64,000 bases of DNA from DTPU01 sp963827855. GTDB taxonomy: Bacteria > Planctomycetota > Phycisphaerae > Sedimentisphaerales > Anaerobacaceae. Shown piece after piece: positions 1 to 7,387 of the stretch; positions within the stretch are counted from its first letter, which is position 1, and the number at the start of each line of letters is the position of its first letter. The DNA lies in the NCBI GenBank assembly GCA_963827855.1, contig CAWHBY010000001.1, forward strand, positions 930,001 to 994,000. Direction: 5' to 3'. The position numbers and the translations under genes were made by a program. A model generated the notes under the pieces. That model had not been told where the DNA came from and made no database searches. It saw nothing but the letters and a program-made list of their open reading frames with translations.

Positions 1-240
1 CAGCACGAAGCCACTCAGGATGAAGAACAGGAGCACCGCGCCTTCCGCTCGTGAGACCCAGTAGATCGTCTTCGCGGCCGGCAGGGAGGTGTAGGTGCCG
101 CAGAAGAAATGCCAAAACACCACGGAAAGGGCGGCTATGCCGCGAAGGGCATCCAGCTCTGACAGGCGTTGCACACCGGACTCGGTGGTCTGCGTCGAAG
201 AGAGCGGCGCAGGGCCTGTGGGAGCCAACGACGTGTCCAT
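1..240 (-). CDS. Acyltransferase 3 family protein, N-terminal part cut by the window edge
   Basis: The first 240 bases read on the minus strand as an open frame of 80 codons from an ATG at 240 and run off the window. After about 25 polar residues comes LDALRGIAALSVVFWHF, the usual first transmembrane segment and arginine-histidine motif of acyltransferase 3 (OafA/YrhL-like) integral membrane enzymes. A second hydrophobic stretch ends in FFILSGFVL. Such enzymes move acyl groups onto surface polysaccharides or other extracytoplasmic acceptors. The family assignment rests on this N-terminal signature alone, and the substrate cannot be inferred. Confidence 0.75.
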   Translation of the reverse strand, partial: MDTSLAPTGPAPLSSTQTTESGVQRLSELDALRGIAALSVVFWHFFCGTYTSLPAAKTIYWVSRAEGAVLLFFILSGFVL

Positions 241-309
241 TCGTGAGTTGCTCAAGCTTCGTTCCTCTTGGGCGTCTCGTGCAGAAAGAACTGGACTCAT
301 TTGCCTTCG

Positions 310-756
310 CTATCCCTGGTCCGTATTCCCTCGCCCATCCGCCGTCTCGCCTTCTCCCGGATTCTCCGGCGCCCCGTCTGGCCGATTCTCCGTCCCTCCG
401 TTTCTCCGTGTCGCCCTTCCTCGGTTTCTCCGATTCTCCGATTCTCCGTTTCTCCGTCTTGAATCTCCGGGCTCCGGGTCCCTGTCTTCTGTCTCCCTCT
501 TCCTGCGTTCAGGCGTCTGCTTCTGTACCAACATGTCCCTGATTTCCTGGACAGAGGGGACCCAGCCCATGACCTTGACCTCGTCGTTGATGACCAGGGC
601 CGGAGTCATCATCACCCCGAACATCATGATGTCCTCCAGGGCCGTGACCTTCTCGACAATGCACTCGCCTTCGAGCCCTTTCGCCGCTTCCTCCGCATTC
701 TCGGTCATCCTTTGACACTTGGCACATCCAGTTCCCAGGACTTGTATCTTCTTCAT
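310..756 (-). CDS. Small thioredoxin-like redox protein (TM0996/MTH895 type) with an added tail
   Basis: The first 80 residues form a complete small thioredoxin fold: MKKIQVLGTGCAKC with the CAKC redox pair near residues 11-14, and the cis-proline region MMTPALVINDEV. This is the redox-active disulfide protein 2 group, which normally stops near residue 80. Here the frame stays open for a further 68 residues, almost all Arg, Glu, Gly, Asn and Asp, encoded by a short-period repeat array. The tail is therefore an accidental or acquired extension. A GAGG ribosome-binding site precedes the ATG. The gene lies 42 bp downstream of rpoN on the same strand and may be co-transcribed. Confidence 0.85.
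   Translation of the reverse strand: MKKIQVLGTGCAKCQRMTENAEEAAKGLEGECIVEKVTALEDIMMFGVMMTPALVINDEVKVMGWVPSVQEIRDMLVQKQTPERRKRETEDRDPEPGDSRRRNGESENRRNRGRATRRNGGTENRPDGAPENPGEGETADGRGNTDQG
335..516. repeat. Short-period CT-rich tandem array (H1)
   Basis: This stretch is built from degenerate octamers of the form CTCCGATT or CTCCGTTT, then TTCTGTC-like heptamers. On the minus strand it is translated as the charged tail of the thioredoxin-like protein. Related GGAGAAACGG arrays occur at about 26.13, 45.98 and 47.29 kb. Confidence 0.8.
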
Positions 757-798
757 AGGTTGTCCTCGTCTATAGGGTCCTCATAAGCCGTTCCACGT

Positions 799-2298
799 TC
801 AGTACTTCTTCCTGAACCGGGCGGCGGGGAGGTTCAGCAGGCCTCGGTACTTGGCCACGGTGCGGCGGGCGATGTCTGCAAAACCGGCAGCAGCGAGCTT
901 CTCGCGGATCTGGTCGTCACTGAGGGGATTGGCCTTGTCTTCCGAGTCGATGATCTGCTGCAACTGCACCCGGATCGCCTCCCAGCTATGCTCCTGACCC
1001 TGGGCATCCTCTATGCCGCCGCTGAAGAACTTCCGCAGAGGCAGGATACCCCAGGGGCACTGCATGTACTTGCCGGAGACTGCACGGGAGACCGTGGCCA
1101 CGTGCACGCCGATCTCCTCCGCCACCTTGGCCATAGGCAGGGGCTTGAGGTGCAGGGGGCCCTTGTCAAAGAAGTCCCGCTGTGCGGCAACGATGGAGCG
1201 GGTGACCTTCAGCAGGGTGCTCTTTCGCTGCTCTATGGCGTCCAGGATCCACTGGGCGGACCGGATGTTGCTCTGCAGGAACTTGCGGGTGCTGCCGTTG
1301 ACGCTGGTGTCCTTGGCCATCTCGACGTAGCTCTCGTTGAGCCGCAGGTTGGGAAGGTAGTCGTCGACCAGGCGGACCGTGTACTGGCCGCCTTCCTCAG
1401 CCGAATCGACCGCCACGTCCGGCGTGATGGGCACATTGGGGCTCTGGCTGATCTGCAGGCCCGGCGAGGTATCCAGCTTGCGGAGCCGCTCCAGGGCATG
1501 GTTGATCTGGTCGAGGGTACAATGCATTCTCTTGGCGATGTCTGGCAGCCGGTTCTCGAGGAGTGCATCCATGTGGTGGCTGACCATGTCCATCTCGAAC
1601 GCCATGTCTTCCGGGCTTTGGGCCATCTGGATCAGGAGGCATTCCCTGAGGTCCCGGGCGCCGATGCCGACCGGCTCGAGGGTCTGCACCAGGCGGAGGG
1701 CCTCCTTGAGGTCCTCGAAGGTGAAGTCCTGTCTGTCCTGGTTATGGAGCTGTTCGAGCCGCACGCTGAGATAGCCGCGGTCGTCGATGTAGTCGATGAT
1801 GGCCTCTCCGGCCTTCTTGACGGTGGGCGGTATATCGACCATCTGCCACTGCTCGGTCAGGAACTCGTGCAGGGACTGGGGCAGGGCAGCGGCGTTCTTG
1901 ATTGCCTGCAGCTTGGGATCCACCTCGTCGTCCTGGCTGCTGGATCGCCTGGGGCTCGCCTGCTCGCTGTAGTCGCCGAACTCACGACCGAAGCTGGCCA
2001 GCCGCTCGAAATCGTCGGCCTTGTTGACGTCGGTGTCGACCACCAGGGTCTTCTGCTCGAGCCGATCGTCGTTCTCGCTCTCGCTCTCGGTGGGGGACCC
2101 TGGGCCGGATGACTCGTCCCCGGCCGCCTCGGATAGGGGTTCTTCCTGCTCGAGGACCGGGTTGCTGTTGAGCTCCTGCTCGATCCGCTCCTGGAGGGCC
2201 AGGATAGGCAGTTGCAGGATTTCCATGGACTGGATCATATGCGGAGCCAGCTTCATTCGCTGCTCCATCCGCATCTGTCCGCTCATTTCAAGTTTCAT
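799..2298 (-). CDS. rpoN: RNA polymerase sigma-54 factor
   Basis: This 499-residue protein has the complete sigma-54 architecture. The N-terminal activator-interacting region contains QRMKLAPHMIQSMEILQLPILALQERIEQEL. An acidic linker spans about residues 50-120. The core-binding and helix-turn-helix region includes VHVATVSRAVSGKYMQCPWGILPLRKFFSGG. The C-terminal RpoN box reads ARRTVAKYR, followed by LNLPAARFRKKY. It directs RNA polymerase to -24/-12 promoters and needs an ATP-driven enhancer-binding protein; none is encoded in this window. A sigma-70-like promoter lies upstream and the thioredoxin-like gene follows 42 bp downstream. Confidence 0.97.
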   Translation of the reverse strand: MKLEMSGQMRMEQRMKLAPHMIQSMEILQLPILALQERIEQELNSNPVLEQEEPLSEAAGDESSGPGSPTESESENDDRLEQKTLVVDTDVNKADDFERLASFGREFGDYSEQASPRRSSSQDDEVDPKLQAIKNAAALPQSLHEFLTEQWQMVDIPPTVKKAGEAIIDYIDDRGYLSVRLEQLHNQDRQDFTFEDLKEALRLVQTLEPVGIGARDLRECLLIQMAQSPEDMAFEMDMVSHHMDALLENRLPDIAKRMHCTLDQINHALERLRKLDTSPGLQISQSPNVPITPDVAVDSAEEGGQYTVRLVDDYLPNLRLNESYVEMAKDTSVNGSTRKFLQSNIRSAQWILDAIEQRKSTLLKVTRSIVAAQRDFFDKGPLHLKPLPMAKVAEEIGVHVATVSRAVSGKYMQCPWGILPLRKFFSGGIEDAQGQEHSWEAIRVQLQQIIDSEDKANPLSDDQIREKLAAAGFADIARRTVAKYRGLLNLPAARFRKKY

Positions 2299-2361
2299 GG
2301 AGTTCCCGCGATATCCAGTCGATCAATGGCCCATACTTGGACCGTAAAACGTCCTGATTTC

Positions 2362-2390
2362 ATCTTAGTGAACCGGCTTCTGGACGTCAA
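2362..2390 (-). promoter_or_regulatory. Probable sigma-70-type promoter for rpoN
   Basis: Read on the minus strand, TTGACG and TAAGAT are separated by exactly 17 bases, about 65 bp upstream of the rpoN start codon. The -35 box matches five of six consensus bases and the -10 box four of six. Confidence 0.55.
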
Positions 2391-2410
2391 GCTGATGGGG
2401 CTGGGAATCA

Positions 2411-2535
2411 CGAGGCAGGAGGCAGGAGACAGGAGTCAGGAGAGAGCTATGAGCCATCAGTTGTCAGCTATCAGCAGGAGTAACACTGACCTGCAGTTTC
2501 GGCTGAGAGCTGATGGCCGATAGCTGACAGCCGGC
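2411..2535. repeat. Inverted pair of heptamer arrays (H2)
   Basis: The region starts with four NNCAGGA-type heptamers (GGCAGGA, GACAGGA, GTCAGGA), followed by a left arm of NNTCAGC-type heptamers. About 30 bp later the right arm has GCTGANN heptamers, the complement of the left arm. The transcript could fold into a long imperfect hairpin. It fills the space between the rpoN promoter region and the 3' end of the SDR gene. Confidence 0.8.
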
Positions 2536-2543
2536 ACCTGGTC

Positions 2544-3337
2544 TCAGCTCCTCGGTGGTGTTGCTACCGCCTTCGTGGCGCCTGTGGTGAATCCGCCGTC
2601 CACCAGGAGGATCTGGCCCGTGATGTAGGCGGAGGCGTCAGAGGCGAGGAATATGACCGCGCCGTCCAGGTCGTGGGGCTGACCGGGTCTGGCCAGGGGG
2701 ATGCGTCCGGTGATCATCTCGACCCAAGGCTTGTTCTCATAGAGCGCGGCATTCTGGGCGGTCCTGAACCAGCCTGGGGCCAGGACATTGACGGTGATTC
2801 CGTGCCTGCCCCACTCGGCGGCCAGGCTGCGGGTCATGGCCAGGACTCCGCCGCGGCTGGCGGTGTAGGGAGCGATCCCCTCCATGCCAAAGACGCACGT
2901 GCACGAACCGATGTTGATGATGCGGCCATAGCCCCTGCTGATCATCTCCTGGGCCACGGCCTGGCAGCAGAAGAAGCTGCCTTTGAGGTTTGTCTCGAGG
3001 ACCGTGTCCCAGTCCTGCCAGGTGAACTGGCTGCTGGGGGCGCGGATGTTGAGTCCCGCATTGTTCACCAGGACGTCGATCTTGCCGTATTCGTCCATGC
3101 TGGCCCGGACCAGGTGATGGATGTCCGCCTCAGAGCGGACGTCCAGCTTCACCGCCAGGGCCTTGCGGCCCAGGGACTCGATTTCCTTGCGAAACTCCGT
3201 CAGCCTGGAGACCTCCCTGCTGGTGATCACGAGGTCTGCCCCGCCTTGGCCAGTGCTCGGCCAAAGTACTGACCCAGGCCCCGGCTGGTCCCGGTGACGA
3301 TGGCCACCTTGCCCGTCAGATCGAACAATTCATGCAT
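2544..3337 (-). CDS. SDR-family oxidoreductase, broken by one frameshift near its N-terminus
   Basis: The main frame (2544-3230) encodes a short-chain dehydrogenase: LDVRSEADI, NNAGLNI, the catalytic segment with Ser and YTASRGG in place of the usual YxxxK, and the C-terminal VDGGFTTG. The nucleotide-binding start lies upstream in another frame, from an ATG at 3337: MHELFDLTGKVAIVTGTSRG continuing LGQYFG, with the TGxxxGxG motif. Adding one G in the four-base C run at 3239-3242 (plus strand) joins the frames as AKAGADLVITSRE. The ATG overlaps the stop of the upstream alcohol dehydrogenase by 8 bp (ATGCATGA), which supports this start. The usual catalytic Lys seems replaced in YTASRGG, an additional oddity. 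The substrate is probably a polyol or sugar acid. Confidence 0.85.
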
Positions 3338-4370
3338 GGCTAGGCTCCAACACAATCTTGAGCAGGTCTTCTTGGGCTGCCAGCAGCCGCTCAAATGCCC
3401 GGCCTCCCTGGCTGAGAGGCAGCACCTCGCTGACCAGGGGCGTTACCTGGATGCGGCCATCGCTGATCATCTCTGCGCACGATCGGATCTCGCCTGCGCT
3501 GGCGCATGAGCCGACGAAGGTCAGCTCTCGTGTCACGAGTTGCTGGAGATTCATGTCTATGTCCTTGCGGATGTTGCCGATGGCCACGAGCTGACCGCCC
3601 ATCCTGAGGCTGGAGGCCGCCATCTGGAAGGTCTCAGTCAAGCCTACGGCCTCGAAGCTCACGTCGGCTCCCTGTTGGCGGGTGTGGTCCAGCATGCAGG
3701 CCAGCCCATCCACGCCCGTGGTGCTGATGGTCGCATCGGCACCCAGAGACTTGGCCACCCCAAGCCTGAAGCTGTTGAGGTCGCAGACCAGGATCGTGCC
3801 CGCTCCCGCAAGCCTTGCGGCCTGGAGCGTCAGAAGACCGATGGTCCCTGCGCCTACCACCAGGACCGTGTCGCCTTGGCGGACTGCAGACCTGCTGACT
3901 GCATGGACAGCGATGGACACGGGCTCGAGCAGGCTGGCCTGCGTGAAGCCCAGGTCTTGGGGGATCTGGAAGGCGATCCACCACGGCACGGCCACGTACT
4001 CGGCCATGGCCCCGTGCCTCCTGTACTCCGGGACCGAGACGCCCAGGACCTGGCGGTGCTGGCAACGGTTGATCTGTCCCAACTCGCAGTTCGCACAGCG
4101 GTTGCAGTACACAGTGGAGTCGAAGCTGACCCGGTCTCCAACGTGGAACCGGCCGGCGTTTGCGCCAACCGCCTCGACCACGCCTGCCGCCTCGTGGCCC
4201 ATGATCAGGGGAGGCAGTCGCCTGCCCGTCTTGCCCGTGAAGCCATGGACGTCCGATCCGCAGATCGCGCAGGCCTTGACCCGGATCAGCAGATCATCCG
4301 GCCCGACCATCGGGTCCGGGACATCCGTGTATTCAACGTGATAGGGCTCAGTGTACAACAACGCCTTCAA
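3330..4370 (-). CDS. Zinc-dependent medium-chain alcohol/polyol dehydrogenase
   Basis: The protein has the catalytic zinc Cys in ACAICGSDVHG, GHEAAGVVEAVG, a structural-zinc cluster CNRCANCELGQINRC, and the Rossmann motif VGAGTIGLLTLQ. This is the sorbitol/L-threonine dehydrogenase branch of the MDR superfamily. The TTG at 4370 is preferred as start because it gives LKALLYTEPYHVEY, the normal N-terminus, with GAGGTG four bases upstream; an upstream ATG at 4445 would add 25 atypical residues. The downstream SDR start overlaps its stop, so the two enzymes are translationally coupled and probably act in one NAD(P)-dependent sugar or polyol conversion. Confidence 0.92.
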   Translation of the reverse strand: MKALLYTEPYHVEYTDVPDPMVGPDDLLIRVKACAICGSDVHGFTGKTGRRLPPLIMGHEAAGVVEAVGANAGRFHVGDRVSFDSTVYCNRCANCELGQINRCQHRQVLGVSVPEYRRHGAMAEYVAVPWWIAFQIPQDLGFTQASLLEPVSIAVHAVSRSAVRQGDTVLVVGAGTIGLLTLQAARLAGAGTILVCDLNSFRLGVAKSLGADATISTTGVDGLACMLDHTRQQGADVSFEAVGLTETFQMAASSLRMGGQLVAIGNIRKDIDMNLQQLVTRELTFVGSCASAGEIRSCAEMISDGRIQVTPLVSEVLPLSQGGRAFERLLAAQEDLLKIVLEPSHA

Positions 4371-4477
4371 GAGACACCTCAAGTAGCAAAGTCGACGTTG
4401 GAGAGTATAGTAACAGCCTTCGTGCCTGGCAAGAAGCCGCCACAAGCCAGGTGCAGGGGAAGGGGTAGGGGTAGGTG

Positions 4478-4595
4478 TTGGGTTTTAGGTTTTAAGTTTT
4501 GAGTTCTAAGTTTCAGGGAGGACTAGAAGCAGGGTAGGTCACCTTCAGAGCCAAGACACCTAAAACCCAAAAACCTAAAACTTAAAACTCACACC
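4478..4595. repeat. Inverted pair of A/T-rich heptamer arrays (H3)
   Basis: The left arm (about 4478-4520) is made of RGTTTTA-type heptamers and the right arm (about 4558-4595) of their complement, TAAAACN. The loop is about 40 bp. The AT-rich core contrasts with the surrounding GC-rich DNA. It sits in the 450 bp intergenic gap between the divergent ADH and LamG genes. Confidence 0.8.
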
Positions 4596-4633
4596 TTGGG
4601 GCTTCTTGCTCCCTGTCTGTTGCCTCTTGTGAC

Positions 4634-4663
4634 TTGACACGGCAGCGGCTTGATTGGTAGAAT
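4634..4663 (+). promoter_or_regulatory. Probable sigma-70-type promoter for the LamG gene
   Basis: TTGACA and TAGAAT are separated by 18 bases. The predicted transcript would have a leader of about 150 bases before the ATG at 4820. No other feature is apparent between the promoter and the start codon. Confidence 0.6.
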
Positions 4664-4819
4664 GTAAGAAAATGTAACAGCGTTGCCCTGTCCGGCAGCC
4701 AGTTCTTGCAGCAGTCAGTGTGGAGCGGCCTTTCTGGAGTCTGCTGCGTTACCTGGGACGCGTGTCCGGCTGGGGCGAATCAATCATCCTGAGATGCGGT
4801 TGGAAGGAGGTCAGTCGGA

Positions 4820-6970
4820 ATGTGTAAGAGACTAATCTACGTGGCTTGTGTGGCTGCGGTCCTGGCCATGACTCCTGCCAGTCATGCCCTGGTGATAGGC
4901 AACTGGGAGCAGAGCCTGGACGGCTGGACGGTGGGCACGACCTGGACGGACAACGTCAAGTTCGACGACACGAACGGCGTGACTCTGGGCAAGTACAGCC
5001 TGGGGTTCCATCTGCCCAAGAATGACTGGAATCAGGGGATCGTCGTCCTCAACGTCCTTGATGCCGGTCTCCTGGATGCATTCAAGGCCAACCAGAAGCT
5101 CACGGTGGACGTGAGCTACAAGATCGCCGACTACCCCACGGGTAGCGCCCCGGGTTGGAACGGGGTTCACCTGATCGTGAACGCAGGCGGCGATGGCTGG
5201 AGCGTGTGGAAGACCTCCACCGAGCAGGCGAACTGGACGCCCAGATACAACACGACGGATGCGACCCTGAAGGCGACCTTCGACTACTCGCAGTGGTTCT
5301 CCGAGATGAAGAACCTGGACGGTGTGACGTGGCTTGAGCTCTTGCTGGTCAGCAACGCCAATGACACGACCTACAACGGCCCCATCACCTTCTACCTGGA
5401 CAACATGCAGTTGATTGGCGCAGGCAAGGCCCTGCCTGCGTATCCTGCCAACAATGCCAAGGACATCGCCACCGACGTGACGCTGAAGTGGACGCCCGGC
5501 ACCTATGCCGCCTCCCATCACCTGTACCTCGGCACCTCGCTGCAGGCCGTGACCGATGCCCAGGGCGAGAGCGATCCGACCGTGACCACCGCGGATCTGA
5601 CCTCAGCCAGCTACAAGCCCAGCGGCCTCAAGTTCAACACGCGGTACTACTGGCGGGTGGACGAGGTCAATGACTTCATCCCGGTCAGCCCGTGGGTAGG
5701 CTCTGTCTGGAACTTCACTACCGGCGACTTCATCTCCGTGGATGATTTTGAGAGCTACAATGACGATTGCGGCCGCATCTTCTTTGCCTGGGTCGACGGA
5801 TTCGGCTACAGCGCATCGACGGACTGCAGCCTCGATGCGTTCGGCGGCAACGGCACCGGATCCACGGTGGGCAACACGTTCCCGCCGTTTGCGGAGAAGA
5901 CGGTCTTCCATTCGGGCTCGCAGTGCATGCCGGTCAGCTACGATAACAACGGCATGAAGGGCTATTCCGAGACGGAGCGGACCTTTGCCGCCCCCCTGAA
6001 TCTGACCCAGGTCGGTTCATACGACACCTTGAAGATCTACGTCCGTGGCCAAGCGACCAACGATGCAGACAAGCTGTACTTCAGGCTCGAGGACAGCGCG
6101 GGCAAGTCCGTGGTTGTGGCCTACCCCGATTCGACGGTCCTGACCAAGGAGATCTGGGCCGAATGGCTGACCCCGCTGGCCGACCTCAAGTCTATCAACC
6201 TGGCCTCCGTGGCCAAGATGGCCATCGGCGTGGGCGACCCGGGCAGTCCTGAGAGGATCGCCGGCCGGTTCTTTGTCGATGACATTCGCGTCGGCGCCAA
6301 GCCGCTGGGTCTGGCTGCCTACTACGCCTGCGAGGGCGATGCCAAGGACAGCTCAGGCAACGGCTTGGACGGCGTGGTCGCGGGCGATGCGACGTCGCCG
6401 ATCACGTTTGTCACCGGACCGACTGGGTTCGGCAAGGCCATGTCGTTCACGGGCGTGCAGGGCAGCCAGTTCGTCGATCTGGGCAACCGCAACCCGTCGT
6501 CTCCGACCGGCCAGCTCACGGTTGCCCTCTGGGCGAAGTGGGCAGGTCTCAATGAGGGTTGGCAGGGCCTGATTGGCAAGAGGATCAGTTGGGGTGCGGA
6601 CACCATGATGTGGCAGATCGAGGCAGATCGGCCTACCGGGAACCTCCAGTTCCAGTCCGGGCTCAACGCGGTTGCCAATAACAATGGCGCACCGCTGCCC
6701 CTCAACCAGTGGACCCACGTGGCCGTGACCTTCGATGGCGCCAATGCGGCCTTCTACATCAACGCCCAGCAGACTGGCACAGGGGCCTTTACGTTCGGTT
6801 ACCTGTACGATGCTCCGTTTGTCTTCGGCGCCAGCGGGGCAAACCCCGATGCCGCCAATCCGAGCATCCGTACGGGGGTGAACCCGTTCAACGGCATCCT
6901 CGACGAGATCCGCGTCTATGACAAGGCCTTGTCTGCCGACGAGATCGCTGCACTGATGGTCAAGAAGTAG
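4820..6970 (+). CDS. Secreted multi-domain protein with C-terminal LamG (concanavalin A-like) domain
   Basis: The 716-residue protein starts with a signal peptide (LIYVACVAAVLAMTPASHA). Next is a carbohydrate-binding-like beta-sandwich (about 25-200, ending FYLDNMQLIGAG), then a fibronectin-III-like segment (about 205-300, HHLYLGTSL and YYWRVDEVND). A second beta-sandwich starts at FISVDDFESYND and ends RFFVDDIRVGA (about 305-490). The C-terminal LamG domain (about 495-716) includes AYYACEGDAKDSSGNG and GILDEIRVYDKALS. This order is common in secreted planctomycete proteins thought to bind or process polysaccharides. No catalytic motif is visible. A strong AAGGAGGT site precedes the ATG, and a textbook terminator follows. 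Confidence 0.88.
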   Translation: MCKRLIYVACVAAVLAMTPASHALVIGNWEQSLDGWTVGTTWTDNVKFDDTNGVTLGKYSLGFHLPKNDWNQGIVVLNVLDAGLLDAFKANQKLTVDVSYKIADYPTGSAPGWNGVHLIVNAGGDGWSVWKTSTEQANWTPRYNTTDATLKATFDYSQWFSEMKNLDGVTWLELLLVSNANDTTYNGPITFYLDNMQLIGAGKALPAYPANNAKDIATDVTLKWTPGTYAASHHLYLGTSLQAVTDAQGESDPTVTTADLTSASYKPSGLKFNTRYYWRVDEVNDFIPVSPWVGSVWNFTTGDFISVDDFESYNDDCGRIFFAWVDGFGYSASTDCSLDAFGGNGTGSTVGNTFPPFAEKTVFHSGSQCMPVSYDNNGMKGYSETERTFAAPLNLTQVGSYDTLKIYVRGQATNDADKLYFRLEDSAGKSVVVAYPDSTVLTKEIWAEWLTPLADLKSINLASVAKMAIGVGDPGSPERIAGRFFVDDIRVGAKPLGLAAYYACEGDAKDSSGNGLDGVVAGDATSPITFVTGPTGFGKAMSFTGVQGSQFVDLGNRNPSSPTGQLTVALWAKWAGLNEGWQGLIGKRISWGADTMMWQIEADRPTGNLQFQSGLNAVANNNGAPLPLNQWTHVAVTFDGANAAFYINAQQTGTGAFTFGYLYDAPFVFGASGANPDAANPSIRTGVNPFNGILDEIRVYDKALSADEIAALMVKK

Positions 6971-6999
6971 ACTGATTGTAGTCTGATCCTGTTCCTGTG

Positions 7000-7038
7000 C
7001 GTCGAGTCAGGGCTGCTGTCCTGACTCGACGTTTTTTT
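7000..7038 (+). terminator. Rho-independent terminator of the LamG gene
   Basis: A perfect 12 bp stem (CGTCGAGTCAGG / CCTGACTCGACG) with an 8-base loop is followed directly by seven T residues, 30 bp after the stop codon. Confidence 0.93.
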
Positions 7039-7375
7039 GCGCAGAGATCCGCCCCTTGCCCGGGACCACCGCAGGCTGTAGGATGCAGTCCGGTACTGTG
7101 ATGGTCCCGTACCTTGTGTCTGAGGCCGGGAGCTCACGCGCCAGCGTCGTGTCCATCGCTGAGGTGATCAAGGTCCACGACGGCCGGCTGATCAGGGTGA
7201 ATCTGCGGAGAAGAGCGGGCTAGCCCGCATACAGAGACGTCCTCCGTCCGTCCTGGCGCCCGCCGACAGGGACGGAGTGTGCGCACAAAACGAACCGGAT
7301 GGCAATGAAGATCCACCGCCTGACCGCGTCTTGTGTAACAGTGGTTTGACCAGTTAACCCTACGGCCAATCGGGA
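7039..7375. other. Intergenic gap, no gene seen
   Basis: No convincing reading frame or consensus promoter is visible. The only notable structure is the perfect 14 bp palindrome GCGGGCTAGCCCGC at 7216-7229. Confidence 0.5.
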
Positions 7376-7387
7376 ATGAGGCAGGAC

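Noticed and set aside
988..2112. Long plus-strand ORF opposite rpoN
   Set aside because: It is the antisense shadow of a conserved gene in high-GC DNA.
2411..2535. Heptamer array as rho-independent terminator
   Set aside because: The arms can pair but no T run follows on either strand, so intrinsic termination is not supported.
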